Of a DNA stretch of 64,000 bases, positions 13,401-26,924 are shown piece after piece. The stretch is taken from positions 21,203,956-21,267,955 of the forward strand of contig NC_051095.1 of the NCBI RefSeq assembly GCF_901709675.1, written 5' to 3'. The notes under the pieces are model-generated. The model did no database searches, was not told where the DNA came from, and saw only the letters and a program-made list of their open reading frames with translations. Positions within the stretch are counted from its first letter, which is position 1. Each line of letters starts with the position of its first letter. The position numbers and the translations under genes are program-made. Source of the DNA: Syngnathus acus. Its lineage: Eukaryota; Chordata; Actinopteri; Syngnathiformes; Syngnathidae.

Positions 13401-16400
13401 CTAGCGCTGATTGGCTGAACTATTATCAACAGAGAGACAGCTGTCATGTTTGGGTTGGTCAAATAAAAAGACACTGTGATTAAAAAGGTATACGTATTTT
13501 GAATGCACTTCAACCAGGGTGCCGAGCTCTTTTGTTAAGAAGGAAGCCGGCCGGGGCCTCCTGTGGAGAAAGGAGAGCTTGGCAACCTACTTCGAGCCTG
13601 TTGGGATAAGACACTCTTTTGAGTAACCAAACAAAGAAAAATGAGAACATTGACCATAAATAAAAACAAAGTGAAATCTGAGTAAAATGTGTTAACTGAT
13701 TCACATGATTCAAGGTGATTCACATTGTTGAGGAAAAAGAGATTTTATACTTTCAATGTCATATCTAAGCAGTCTGAATAAATCCCCCTGTGTTATTGTT
13801 TGATTATTTCACAGCAATTCCGTGTTGAAACTCGAAAACACAGGACACCAAAAAAATAAGAACAATGAATGTCAGGTTCCTATTTTATAAATGTTAAATA
13901 AGTTAACAGTATGATTGTGTGTAATTCGGTAAAATTGTCAATGTTTCAATCTTTTCTAAATGTACCAGTAGTGTATTTGTGTGCTTAATATCACTCAAGT
14001 GGAGGAATATATGAAAATTGGATGAAAATATCAATTATACATTGAAAATATATCATCGGGAAGCATATATTTCATAACCTATTTTGAATTAATGTTTATA
14101 AACTACTTAAAGGCATACATTACTACATGAAAAAAGACCCCCACCTCATCTCTTCCACTTAACTAGCCTAGGCTAGTTATCCAGAAATTAATCTCCGCTA
14201 TTCCATGGCTGGTCGACAAAGTGCTCCTCTAAAATCGAAGATTCAACCTCCCGATGGATTCTTACCCAGGCTGGTACCATAAATATAAATGCTTATGTAT
14301 GTGTATAAAAATTATTTTCAGCTACTAAATGTGCAAAGTTTGTCATCCTAATCGAGTGACAAAATGCATCAATTTTGCATTTGCCTCTGGGGACATAAAC
14401 CAGATATATTTGACTCAATCCACAAATGGATAATGAAGGGAAGAAAAAAAAAAGATCACAGTTGGGGTGGATTCACAGGTACATTTTTCTATGCTGTTTG
14501 TCAGACTCACACACTAAAGTGTTCTCTGAGGCAATTCACTGCATAGAGACAAACTCCTTGGTGACTCCTTTGAACTAAAAGCAAAAGCGCTGCACACTTA
14601 GGGAGTATGCACACACCACATAGTACACACCACATAGTATTACTTTGTAAAATTGTTTCCCAGAGAGAGTGCATGCAAAAACTAATGTGTGATGGGCATC
14701 ATGAGAAAATACACTCAACGGCAATTAAGTTCAAGTTAAATTGCAGGTTGATGGAAGATGATGTGGTAATGCTTGGTGTACCCCATTGTGTCTAAATGAT
14801 GCTCCAAGGAGCCCATTGGACACAGGAAACGTGCCTCTCTACATCATTAGGTTATTAGATTGGCCCAGGGCAGCACGTAAACAACTTCTCGCAGCTTGCA
14901 TACTGTACACCCCACCAGTCTTTATGGGATGACTGAGGGGAAACTACTTTGGTAGACAAAATAACTGCATGGTGGAAGTGATGCAAAGTAGATGATGGCA
15001 AGACTGACCTGCACCATTTATGGTTAAGAGAACAGCAAATATGCTGACTTAGAGAATAGATGCTGGGGGGTAACTGGGTCCGATTTTGATTATTGGCTAC
15101 CGGAGCCTGCCGAGATTCCCCCTCTTGTTAAATCTTGTTTTGGGATACCGCCACTGAAAATGTCCATTCAGCACTACTGGAGACACACGAGGGCAAATTA
15201 CACTCAAGGTCAGGTCGTAACAGGTTGTTGTGCTAATTACAAAAGAAGTCGATCGAATATTTGAGGCTGCTAATGAGATGCTAAACATGCTAGCCACCAG
15301 TAATACGGTATTAGAATTCACTCACTTGATGCCCGTAACACGTTTGAAAAAGTCGGGCTGGGTTAGATCACCTTTCCTTTTATCGAAACTCAATATGCGA
15401 TTGGAAACTGAGGGCATCCGTTGTTGAAGCTTTGAAGATGCAATACTTTTCCATTCTTGCTTGATGTATAACTTCAGTTCTTAATGGTCAGAGGGCTCCG
15501 TTGTCATATTTTGCACTTCATAATGTGGCACACATTTTTATAAGGAGACACTTTTGGACTGCTGGCAAGCGAGTCCATTACTCAGACTTTTTTTACCATG
15601 CAAAGAGTTCTTCAGTTCATAGAAGAAACATAAAAACTCTCATATTCCTAGATTGTTCTTGGCAAAATATGACCCGAAATCATCTATGCTCTGACCTTGA
15701 GAACAGCGCACCAATCGAGGCTACAGGAGCACTGAGCTAGCTGGCCCACTTTAGCAGATATCACACTCACCCGCTCAGATATCTATGCATGACATTATAA
15801 CAATTCAGGCCAATGCTGTCATCTCATGTTTATTAATTGGGGTTGCTCCTTGGATTTGGGTGTGACTGCCCTGAGGATCAGGATTGTTCCCCCCAGCTGC
15901 AAAGGAGCGATGAACTGAGATGAAACTGAGCCGACAGTTTTACACAAGTACACAAATCCCGCTTGCTCCGCTGCACATCAACGTGCGATTGAACCAAAAT
16001 AAGAAATAAGAGAAGAAATTAACTCGTATTTTTTTACATTTAAAAGGAGATTATTTGAAATATGTACATTTGGGATTTTCGAATACAAACATTTTTCGAT
16101 TTTAAAACATCTTCAGCTTGTTACTGCAACACATATTTGAGGGGAAGAAAACAATTAGATGGGTATTAACAGTCATAGACTTATTTTGCGCAAAATGGAA
16201 TGTCAGAGTCCCTGAATAAGGTACTATGGTGGTGAGAGTTATGGCATATTTCTATTATCAATTTTTTAAAGAAACAGTCAATGACTCTGGAATGATTACC
16301 ATATGATAATAGTCTTAATACTAGGTACAGTTCAAATCAAGTGTCTTCTGAATATTCCTGTGTTTGTGTATTCAAAGTATATTTGTTGTAACTTTCATCT

Positions 16401-17444
16401 CCAACTTAGCATTGGCAGACTGCTGCAATGAGATTGTTGTATCAATTTATTTCCACTGCCACGGTGCAGTATCATGTCCTTACACGCTAACAAAATATTC
16501 ATAATTCATTTATGAAATTAAATTCCCAGCATGCGAAGGTTTGACTTCTCATTTAAAATTTTAAAGATGAGCACCATGCCCAGGTTCACAGAGTCTCGTT
16601 TTGAACAAAATTGAAAGCATCGAGCCATTACGAGCGAGGCAATCATAACACGCAGGGGAAGTTGATATGATGATCTTGCTAATGGGATTCAAAATGAAAT
16701 TTGAGTCCATCACAAATCAGAGTCAAAGCTGCAAATATTCCACTGCACACTATTTCTATGGAAATAATGCCATCAGGATATTAGCCAGGGTTTACTAGAG
16801 TCCGAAGAGCAAACAAGGCAATGTGTATGCGAGCCGTGCAATATTGGAAAGTCCGAGCAAATTAGCTACGCCCTATTATCGATCTAAGAGACTATGTATT
16901 AGTTTACACAAGTATCTCTACTTCAACCCAAGTACAGAGTGTGATTACTTTTGCCACCTCTTTTGTACAAGTAAGGTTTGGAAAAAAGCACGCGGAGCAG
17001 GTGGAGCGGCAAGGGGATGGCGATGCAGAGCTGGAGATCGGCGAGTGGCGAGAAGAAGCCTTTTGATCTGTGCTAGGATTGAGTGTTGGAGGGGAGAAAA
17101 CAGAGAACAGCAAATAGCATGCGCTCAATTCTCAAGACTGGTGAACACATGAGGAGAGAAAGACCGAGCAAGTCAAATAGATTGACTGAGACAGAGATGG
17201 AGAGAGAGGATGACACGGTCTGAGGGAGAAGAGGACGATAGAGGGAGTAGAGAGAGACAGATAAGACTAGGATGTTAAAAGGATTTCAGTGCGGGGGATG
17301 TTTTGGGAGTTCTCTGCGGCCCTTTGCTAAAGCAATTAGTATTGAACCCCTTCTAGGAAAGTGCAGCGGTCTCTAATGTTGTTAGCTGTACAAGACCAAG
17401 TGGAGCAAACCCCACAGTCCCCATTAAACCCAATGTCTTAATTG

Positions 17445-17446
<2 letters not shown>

Positions 17447-17527
<81 letters not shown>
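17447..17527. repeat. GT dinucleotide microsatellite, about 40 units
   Basis: An uninterrupted run of GT lies inside gpc3 intron 2. Translated, it gives long polyhistidine-threonine or polyvaline-cysteine frames that are artefacts of the repeat. Such a long pure tract is expected to vary in length between individuals. Confidence 0.97.
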
Positions 17528-17528
<1 letters not shown>

Positions 17529-18946
17529 ATGTGTGCGTGTTCACAGAAATCCCAAAATAGTAAACAAAAGAAACAGATGGAAAATGTGTGAAATATTGAA
17601 GAATAGTATGTGAAAAGAAAAAAGAAAAACATGAAAATGGGCACCTCTTTGAGGTGGGCATATTAAACACACACAACTTAAAACTTTACACTTGTACATC
17701 CATGAGCAGTGCATGGACAATTGAGAGCTGCAAATTATATTTTTTATCTTCAGAATTGTCGACTTATATACTTATGTAAATACTAAATGCCTCATCCCAA
17801 AATATGTAAAAGTTGGTGACAGCCAACAAGCACGTGTATCCCAAAGAAGACAAAAACAATTATTGAAAAAACTATAGGAGCAGGCAAGTGAGATATATAA
17901 AACAACAAAATAAACACACCTAAGACAACGATGACGAATGGTCGTCATGACCTAAACTAATATTACGGACTCAAATAACAAAAGGAGGAGGAAAGAGCCA
18001 CGGCGGAAGGACGTCAACCTCTAAAAAAGTTGGAATCTGACCAACACTAATATAATGTACGGGATGCAGCAAAACAATATCATATCGAAACTACACATGG
18101 CCATCATACAAAATAGCAAACCCAAGAACTGAATCTGACCTGCGCAAGAAAAAAACTGAAAATCACAGCAGTGCATGCCAGAAAATACACAAGAAGAAAC
18201 TACACTAGAACTATGTAGTAAAATTAATTATTATATCAATCGTTATTATGATTTGCCTTTCGTATTGGCTTCAGTCACGTCAATCAGAAAGAATGACATC
18301 TGAGAGGCTGAAATCAGAAAGCAGCAACTTTGAGCATCTGTCCCTCCTAAGGTTTCGACCTGGTGACCCAGTGAAGAGGTTTTGATGTATGTAAACATTT
18401 TACTGGACTCGTTACACAAAAGTCAGTCTCACAGGTTCCTTCGGCCACATTCGCCGCAGTGTCCCTTGAGACAATTCAGACCCTGTACGCCGATTTGTTG
18501 GACTTAGTAACTCTTTATGACGATATTTGGCAATAACTATTCATTTTCTGGTCCCTTAAAATGTGTGAGGCACATAGACAAACTGTTGTAATTCCTGCAC
18601 CATTCACCTAATTTGGATGTAAATGTTTTCATATTACTCACTATCTGTCTGACCTCTTAACCTTGAGTGGTTGTCTGAACTGTAGCAGCTTTTCACAGTG
18701 AGTAACCAGTTATGGGTCCATTTTTGGAGCAACATGTCTGTCACCTACAGCCAAACGACATCCAAAGTCACTTAAACAGACCTCGTTTGTTGTTAGAACG
18801 TTGACTGGAGCAACAACACGTTGCCACTTTATGCACGTTATGCTGCAAAAGTGTGACTGACAACAATCATCAATATTTGTCCCATAAAAAAGCTTCTGGA
18901 GTTGAAACCATGTCTGTGTTGGGTGATTTGTTATCTTAGAACTTAC

Positions 18947-19108
18947 CTTGAAAAATGGCAGCATTCTGGATGATAATACGTTTGAGTTGAGCGCTGACAA
19001 CCTGCAGGCCGGACTCCATGTTGCTGCGAGCGGCAAACTGATAGCGCTCCTCCATCTTTTTGGAACAGCAGGCTGGGCCTTTGGTTTGGCAAACCTGCAG
19101 GTCAGCAC
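18947..19108 (-). CDS. gpc3: gpc3 coding exon 2
   Basis: This 162-bp minus-strand exon encodes [20 protein letters not shown] and continues through [10 protein letters not shown] to [10 protein letters not shown]. That is the start of the glypican core, with the first cysteines of the cysteine-rich lobe (C-x6-CC pattern). The acceptor is TTTCCTGCCAG just before 19108. The donor is CAAG followed by GTAAG at 18946. The first codon is completed by the G ending exon 1, and the exon ends in phase 1. The wording follows mammalian GPC3 (DLQVC, KGP, CCS, IIQNAA) more closely than GPC5 or the GPC1/2/4/6 group, in my recollection of the family. A different-frame 161-residue open stretch over this exon is a shadow. 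Confidence 0.93.
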
Positions 19109-22100
19109 CTGGCAGGAAATCAACAGGCACATAAGGGTGTGAGTCTTGATGAGTACAAGGAAAGAAGCCAAATTGCTGCTCTCTCTCCCTCGCAAAGCCC
19201 AAGAGCAGCTATCAGATCAAATCCTGCCCTAAAAAACTTGCGATTCTTCTTCAGCGCTTGTTACTCAATGAAAAATAAACAACTGCTAAAAATACGAGTC
19301 GTTTTGAATCTTGCGCTGTGTTGTTTTCCACAGGGACCAATTTGGTCAAGAGAAACTTCAGGACCACTCTTACTGCAGTAAGAAAAAAAACAAACTTTTT
19401 TTTAATCCCCACAACAAAGTTGGGAGCATTTACAACTTGCAGACAAACAAACCCAGCATGGTCTTGGATAACACGACCACTGATGAGAGTGGTGAGGATG
19501 AAATATGCAGATGCCCAAGGTTGTTTTCCCATCGATTGATAACTAATTGGCCTCACAATTTTATTTTATTTTTTTTTTAAATCGGCTCCCAATAGAAGTA
19601 TCAGCAAGAATCTTTCTCTGGATAGTAGGCAAGGAAAGACAAGGCAGCTTTATTTATACAGCATATTTCACACACAAGGCAACTCAATGTGCAACGTGTT
19701 CCATAATTGGATTTCATTTAATAAACGGGCACCAGAGGGAAGACAGACAGTTAAGACGGATTGAACGATCCGTTATACTGTTAATGGTAGCCACGCAGCG
19801 GTGTTGCAGGAGCACCGTGACAGAACTTCAATATTGTCGGATGATACCTCAAAGGACACCATTCCCAAAAGACTATTTTTAGAATACCGGCTCTGACGCT
19901 GCAATAAGAACAGGAAGGTGGTGGACAGTTTTTCCTACATTCCAATGTTTTTAGATTTAATAGAGACGAGTGATTCAGTATTGATAATGTATATAAATAA
20001 ACTTAGAATTATAGTGTTGTTGTTTTTTTGATTGAGCACTATAAATTCTAGCTGGCACTAAGTAGAAATCTAAACATATTCCCTGGAACGAGGGTTGCTG
20101 TTCCTGCTAAACAGTGATAAAAAATTATATCAGTTCTATTAAGGGAAGTTAAAAAGAGAAAGTGAGACTAATTGACAGAATTTTCAATGTCTATTTGTCT
20201 TCTCTGTTTCTGAAAGCGCTGTGTCGAGTTCCACCCTTTGGTGCCAACATATTGACAATGCCAATTTTACTTGTGGACCTTTAAAATTGAATTAAATTGA
20301 ATTTTTAAACCTTTTTACTAAGTATATTGGCTGTAATTCCGAAATGTTAATTGCCCAATTTTTGTGAAACTTGGTAAAGTAAATCTGAATGTGTGTACTC
20401 CAATGGCATCTTTTTGTTTCATCTTAATTGTGGTGAGGTATAAAGGCAAAATCATAACAACCATCCACGCAAACATGCATTTTCTATTTTCCTTACCCAG
20501 ATGTCTTGACTGAACTGTAAATGAGCAAAGTGTTTATCAACAGCAAAACTGCTGTAATAAAAAGAATTGTCTTTTAAATTCAATTTTAAATAACATTGCC
20601 TTGTAAAAATCTCTATTAGCCCTTTGAGCTATTGATCTTGAGAAACAGACTTGAGACAATAAACGGTAGGCAGGGACTGACAATTTAGTGAGGAGATGCA
20701 GCAGAGTGTCAGTCAAACTGATTATCGAAGAGCTGGGAGCAAAACTGCGGGGGGGAAAAAAATTCACCGAGCTTTCTGATCTCAACCTACTCTCTCCTTC
20801 CTGGTGGAAGAGCGCAGACCAATCAGTGAATAAGGGAATAAAACTGTCCCATACCTTTTGCGCACACGCTGAAATGGTTAGAACCTTGACGCAATACAAT
20901 GGTCTCCAATTGATAAGATCAACTTAATTTCAGGCTGCAGGGGAGATTTATTAAACTGTCAGCAACACCATGCTAATCATAGCGTATTCAGAGTAAATAT
21001 ATGCTGGAATTAAACTTTCAAATCAGACAAAATAGACATGTCAAGCGCCAGATGATAAATGTGCTTTAGTAGATACATTTAGCATGAAAATAAAATACAT
21101 TTTCTGATCAAAAGCACCCATTAATTTGATTCTACCTGCTCCTATTACCCCAATAAAACATCCCTATACAAGAAAAAGCTTTGTCGTGTACGCAATGTGA
21201 ATTAAAAATATAAAGTTGATTATATTAAAAAAAAAAAGTGTTCATTGTTCTATTTTTATTGTTTAATAAAGTCATAGATTAGCAAAACTGCTCCTCAACA
21301 AAAACAATTGTACCCAGAAAGGATAGACATAAAATGTTTCATTACACTTGTTTATTCCTCAACAGCTGCCTGCCTGACACTTTATCCAGATAATTATCCA
21401 ATGACCTCCCACTTCGGAAACATTAGAATAATGTCATTGATTATTTGCTGTTGTGTGAGAAGACGTTTCATTTCTCCTACATCATCATCATCACACTTTT
21501 TTGAAACACCTCCATGAACCCAATACAGTACAGTTCTTCATCACATCTAATGACCTCAAAGTATGACATTATGCTTATGACTGTATCACACTACTATCAT
21601 CTATTGCGCATGAAACCAATTTTACCGTTCCTAATACAACTCACAGTTGAATGTGTGTTTATTTATCATTGTCTACAGTACAGCGACACAATCTATTGAA
21701 ATCCGACCCATTTTTCAGAGATGTTCTGTTTTGATTGACACTGTCAGAGGCATTGTCCATTCATTATTTTCTTTACTACTGGTAAAGAACACGGTACGAG
21801 GGAAGTGGCGATGGACTGGTTGACCTCTTGACTATTCTACCGTGCTGACTGTCAGACAAATGAATCTTTTAGCTGTCCATCGTGTTCGATGATAACGCTT
21901 GCTCCAAATTAATATTTTAACAAAGTGAACATTTTTCTCGATATGTTTTACAATTGCTGTAAAGCATCATTGAGCATCTCGAAAAGCACTATATATCAAA
22001 CAATGTATTAACGTTTGGGAATGCAGTTCTCCCCTGTAAATTAGCTATAGGAGAACAATAGGAATAGCGTTTATAAAATGACACAGTGCTGTTTTAATAT

Positions 22101-23053
22101 CTCTTTTACAGCATCTTATTTGATTGTACTCATGTTAAACCTTTCTTGAAAGCTGCATCAAAGGTGCTGCAGAGGTTTCAGGAGAGCTACCATACATAAG
22201 CAATGCAGTAGATACTGTGTTTTATATTCCAGTCGGAGACATCATCCTGATAAACAATGCATAACAATTGTGGGTGTCAGGGCCATGTGGAAAAGTAAAC
22301 TAAGCCACAACTGTGAAGAACCGTCCGACTGCATGGTGCATTGCTTCCTTGAACTATCTGCTTACTTAAAAACAGACTTTGAGATTTGTGGAGGCTCAAT
22401 ATATCTACGGATGTGCTGGATCTTTCTCCCAGCGGCTGTGTCAGATATCTGCTGGCCCAGGTGGAAGGTGTTTGATTAAAAGTGGATGCATGGAGAAAAC
22501 ACATCGCTGGAGCTGCATGGGCTCACAGATGGGAGATGAATATGAAATGTAGATAGGGCATGCCAAAAAAATGATTTTAATGCATGTCAAGCTTCTTCCA
22601 CGTTATTTAAATTGCAGCCTTTTTCAAGTTTATTCCACTCTTTCCTATTTTGGTAGCATAGAGGGAAAGGAGAATGGACACAGAAACACCTGATGATGAA
22701 CATGTGCGACTGTCCTCAAAATAAAATCTCTTGTTTTACAAGCGTTGGGTCATTCACATTGGTGTTTTTGTTTCGTTTTGTTAAATCGTATATGCAATAA
22801 ACTTGATTGCCTATCCAGTCAAACAAGTCCTATTTATCAGAGGTCATTACTCGTGGTTTTTGTTCAATGCATCATTATTAATCTGAAACTTTGCGCAAAC
22901 AATATTAAGCATACGTGGAGCATTACTCCAACATTTCTATCTTTGCAGATTGAAACTAATTATAATGCATTTTATTTACATCCGGTTTACAAGCGATGGC
23001 TTCTTCACGGAAGTCCTGCTTGTGAAAGTGAAGGCACGGGGTGAAGTCGTTAC
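19109..23053 (-). other. gpc3: gpc3 intron 1
   Basis: This 3.9 kb intron separates the two gpc3 exons, with GTAACG at its 5' end and CCTGCCAG at its 3' end on the minus strand. It contains an interspersed-repeat relic at about 19632-19860, with AAGGCAGCTTTATTTATACA followed by a CACAAGGCAACTCAATGTGC block. The remainder is AT-rich with no other recognisable gene or RNA. Confidence 0.85.
19632..19860. repeat. Fish interspersed repeat relic with TTTATTTATACAGC block
   Basis: The order AGGCAAGG, CAGCTTTATTTATACAGCAT, then AAGGCAACTCAATGTGC is a familiar teleost repeat whose copies all carry a TTTATTTATA(C/T)AG(C) block beside direct short repeats. Related blocks occur at 9928-9955, 24257-24320 and 56912-56940 in this window. 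No boundaries were defined. Confidence 0.5.
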
Positions 23054-23210
23054 CTGACACGGCGGTTTCAGGGACCCACTTGGATCCCGGGTGCAGGGTC
23101 TGAAACACAGCGCGAACCTCCTGGCAGTTCGGCGTCTGTCCGCTAATGCCGGAGAACAACCGTAGTAGGCAGGCGCACAAAAGGGCACTGGTGACTCTTA
23201 AACTAAACAT
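23054..23210 (-). CDS. gpc3: gpc3 coding exon 1, glypican-3 N-terminus with signal peptide
   Basis: Glypican-3 is a GPI-anchored heparan-sulfate proteoglycan that modulates Hedgehog, Wnt and growth-factor signalling at the cell surface. This exon starts at the ATG at 23208-23210 and encodes a clear signal peptide (MFSLRVTSALLCACLLRLFS). NCQEVRAVFQTLHPGSKWVP follows, matching the [20 protein letters not shown] start of the mature mammalian protein. The exon ends GTGTCAG before GTAACG, in phase 1 with exon 2. An in-frame ATG lies 16 codons upstream (23256-23258). I prefer the inner start because it gives an ordinary signal peptide length. The heparan-sulfate attachment sites and GPI signal are in exons outside the window. 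Confidence 0.93.
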
Positions 23211-24948
23211 GATGGGCACGCCAAACTTAAACGCGACTGTCTGTAGATTAATATGCAAGCATTAAAAGTTCGATGATCCGGTGTTTCAGCGATATTTTGA
23301 TGACTCTGCGGTCTTGGGGGTCAGCATCCTTGTGCAGGAACGGGTCGTGCTCCAGCATCCACGCGAGCAAGTCCGACGACGGTGGCAAGTTGAGATCTCC
23401 TTCACCGAATCGAACACTGCTCGAGTCAGCTCAAGGCATGTGCGCGCGTTCTCGACGTGCATGCACGCGCACACACCTGAGTGCAGGTCCCTCTTTCGTG
23501 TTCGTACCAGCAGCAGTGCAGAGATTCTCACTTCCTTCAAGTGCACTTTTAATTTTTTTTAAACGCCAAATGTCTTGATGTTGGTTAATTTCCATTTCAG
23601 AAAGATGAAACTTGGCTGTAGATTATCTCGCCGACACATGGCGTCAATTACGGTGTAATCACGCCATCTAGCGTTCGATCTGCGAAGAATGCAGGGAAAA
23701 AATGCCGCTCACTACTATGGAAAACTCCTTTAGAGTTATTCCAGGAAAACAAATTTCATTCCATAGTTTTCTTTCAACAGTTTGTGTTAAAATAAATACA
23801 GGACCACCTCATCTTATTACGTGTAGCCTTTTGTACCCTCATGAGGACCAGCAGTAAAGACAATAATGAATAGAGAATACTTCTAACAATGTCAGTCAAA
23901 TCGTCCCTGCCTTTTATTGTTTTTAGGAACTTTTAACAAACCGATTTTAAAATTAGAAGTCATGGAAGACAATCAAAATTATGTTACCAGAAATTTGAAC
24001 ACTAGAATTTTTGGTGGGGGGCTGGAGACGTGTAAAAAATGAAATAAATCTTTTTTTAAATTTTTTACCAAAATCAGAAATAAATCAGATAGGTTATATA
24101 AGATGACATATAAGCCATCTTTATCCATTCCTCCATTTTAAATCATGTTACATCAATAATCTTCAAACTCGCGTGCATGTTTTAACATCAACAGGAATAG
24201 ACCTACAGTACATTCTGTGAAAGTCCATTTAGGCAAAGAGAGAACATGCACACAATAGAATTTCATTTATTGTACATAGCCCATTTCCCAACAGCTGCAG
24301 CAAAACACTTTACAAATGACAACAAATAATGATAAGACACAGTGAAACCAGTAAATGAAAAAGGAGATTTGGAGCCTGTATGTATTTGAACTGTGAACAT
24401 TCTGCAATATTACCCATCTCTTCAGATAAATATTGCTGCAGCCTTATAAACATAGACATGATTTAATCATCCTGCGGATTACAGATGGATACTGTGCAAT
24501 TCCTTTCAATTACTACGGTGTTGGAATTGCGAGGTCATCCACCCGAAAACCACGAGACAAAAGCGGCAGTGTTAAAAGTCTCAGTGCAACAGAGAGAATC
24601 AAATAGTTTGTCCTTGCCATTGTGAACAATATTTAGAACTATAAAGGCCTGGGGACATCTTTAGTGGGTTTTGTGTGACAAACAGAGAGCTTTGCATGGA
24701 TTTGCACAGCAGGAAGCGACAGAAGCTGGAAGCAAACCAACAAAACTCACCGTCAGCCCATAAGTCAACTCGTCCATAACTGTATGACGATGTACGGTGG
24801 AAGGCCAAGTGACTGGCAACACCTGAAGTGCACAAACTGCAGTAGGTAAAGTAAACACTACCTGCACTGTGAGCACTTTGGAACAGCCAAGTCAATGACT
24901 GGAGATACGCACAGCAATTATTACAAATAAACGTTTGTTTCTCATCTA

Positions 24949-25376
24949 CAGTGGAACCTCTTAAGTCAATTTTATTAAGCCTTGAGGTCATAAATGACGT
25001 CACCAAAATTGTTGAAGGGGCGGGGGTGAATTGATGTCACGCATAAAGTCATGTGACGTTCATCACTAAACCTCAATTAGCAAGCACTAAAAGGATTAAC
25101 TGAGATCTGAGATTTGTGTTCACTTAAAAAAATTTTTTTTAAAAAGCCAGCATCCTAAAATACACCCCCACATATTCACAAATCAGTGTTTTGTTTAATT
25201 CACTGTTTGTACTTTAACACTTAAGAACATTACAAACATTACTTTTTTTTTTCATCTCAGTGGTTAACTTGTCACTTATCAGTGTGACCTATTAAAATAA
25301 ATTGGACAGTCAAGTTTGTAACTGACATATTTTCAAATGTTGTGGTGTCCTTTAATTGCTTGTGAAGGTTCCACTG
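24949..25376. mobile_element. Non-autonomous TIR element (mariner-like MITE)
   Basis: The left end CAGTGGAACCTC at 24949 is preceded by TA. The right end AAGGTTCCACTG ending at 25376 is followed by TA. The ends are inverted repeats of each other and the interior (428 bp) encodes nothing. TA duplication and a CAGTGG start fit a mariner-type MITE. Confidence 0.7.
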
Positions 25377-26924
25377 TAACTGTGTATGTAATATATTCTG
25401 ATATCTGATTATGTGTGGACCACTGAATGCCCGAATTACGACCTCAAGGTACGATTTGCTTGCTGTTACAATCACACTTTCTTTTCAAGTGTTTAACAGC
25501 ATGCTATTAATGATTTTGCAGTTATTCAACCAATGTTAACGGTGTCAAAATGAGGTCATCCCTCCCGTGCGTTGCTTGCAAAGAACACCGCAGAAAGTGA
25601 GCTTGTAAAACCTCTCCAGCCAGAAGGAGCAACTAGGGCAGTAGATAATCAAGTGTTTCACTATACTACACTAGATGCACCTTAGCTGGAGGGCCTTGGG
25701 GTCAAGCGAATCATCGGAGGTGTGGCCAGAAGAGATTGTTTTGCTCTATCGCAGACATGTCCAATCAACCTGAAAAGGAAATAATAAACACAGTTGATTG
25801 CATCACATAAAGATACAAACCAAAACTTCCTATAGGAATCATTGTTAAGGAATAAAAGCCATCAAGCTATTGTTTTTGTTCTAAGAAAAAACTTGTAATA
25901 CTGCACTCATTTCTCAGTTTTGTAATGACCTAAAACCAAACGTGTGTTTCTGCACTCTCACCATTTTGGTTTGATGTTTCATTTTGTGGTGACTGGTCTA
26001 TGACCCATGCACGGTCACTGTTCTGTGCTAAAGGCTGCACACTATCTGAGTCGTGTCCACACAAACATTCTCATCCAAGGTCTTGCCATAGCTCTGCTCT
26101 GGAGGGAAAAATGACACGGGCTTCTTTTAAAATACTTAAGCGGGCTTCCAAGGAAGCCCACGTGCAAATTAGGGAGCCTAATTGGTCCAAAACAACCACA
26201 TCTTCTGTGGACAAGGGTCACGACCTTTTTCCAGGTTGTTTTGGTGGTGGCCATGTTTTACAAGGAACTCATTCTTGTCCACTGAGGTATGAAATGCTCA
26301 GGAACTAATTTCTTCTAGCTGGTGAAGCTTAGTTTTAGTTCCAGTTTATCCTAGAGATGTTGATAGTCATTAGATCATTTGTGTTCATTTCATTTTTGTA
26401 ATACTTAATTTGATGGATTTGATTGACGTCGGTTTGTGTGTGCAGATGTGATGTCCTTTTGTTTGTCATGCTCAAGAAACAATTTCATCTCCGCTGATCT
26501 GTGCGTCTTGCTACTCTTTGGTTACATCTGATGTGGCTATGAAGTCACATTGTAACATCACCTGAAGCACATGGTGTAACAGTAACATTTACTTAATTTT
26601 AATGTCTTTAATTTCTTGTTGTATGCATTTCACAGGTTAATTCTCATAATATACAGTATGTAATATGTTCAGAACTAGAATTAGGACCATTTCATGGCTG
26701 AAACAGTTCACTGGGCTAATGAATCTAAAAATATTTCAGTGGCCATAAAGGTACTTACTTATTCAAAATAATAAATTAAATAATTAAATTTCGGTTGACT
26801 GCCTAATTCCTGATCCCGCAAATCAGTGCAGTTCCAAAGCTCGGACATTAAATATAGTTTTTTTAATTTACCGAATAAATACCTTGAATGCAGGATATTA
26901 CTATTTGGTTGTCTGAAACTGTGT

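Larger units (their letters stand above)
1..18946 (-). other. gpc3: gpc3 intron 2 (partial, at least 18.9 kb)
   Basis: The minus-strand donor after gpc3 exon 2 lies at 18946 and no downstream glypican exon is readable anywhere to the left. In particular, the large exon 3 of the family, which carries most of the cysteine-rich N lobe, is absent from every minus-strand frame. I therefore read this stretch as one intron continuing past the left edge. It holds transposon and LINE remnants listed separately, a GT microsatellite, and long AT-rich DNA in which I see no coding sequence. GPC3 is also known for very long introns in mammals. The possibility that another gene is nested here cannot be excluded, but no open frame looks like a known protein. 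Confidence 0.75.

Noticed and set aside
17353-17676. Minus-strand open frame with a long histidine-threonine repeat
   Set aside because: It is a direct product of the GT microsatellite at 17447-17527.
18710-19195. 161-codon minus-strand frame overlapping gpc3 exon 2
   Set aside because: It is a different frame from the glypican reading and ignores the splice sites. The glypican frame has clear family similarity and this one does not.
23273-23578. Overlapping open frames upstream of gpc3 exon 1
   Set aside because: They arise from CpG-rich promoter DNA open in several frames. None has splice or domain support.
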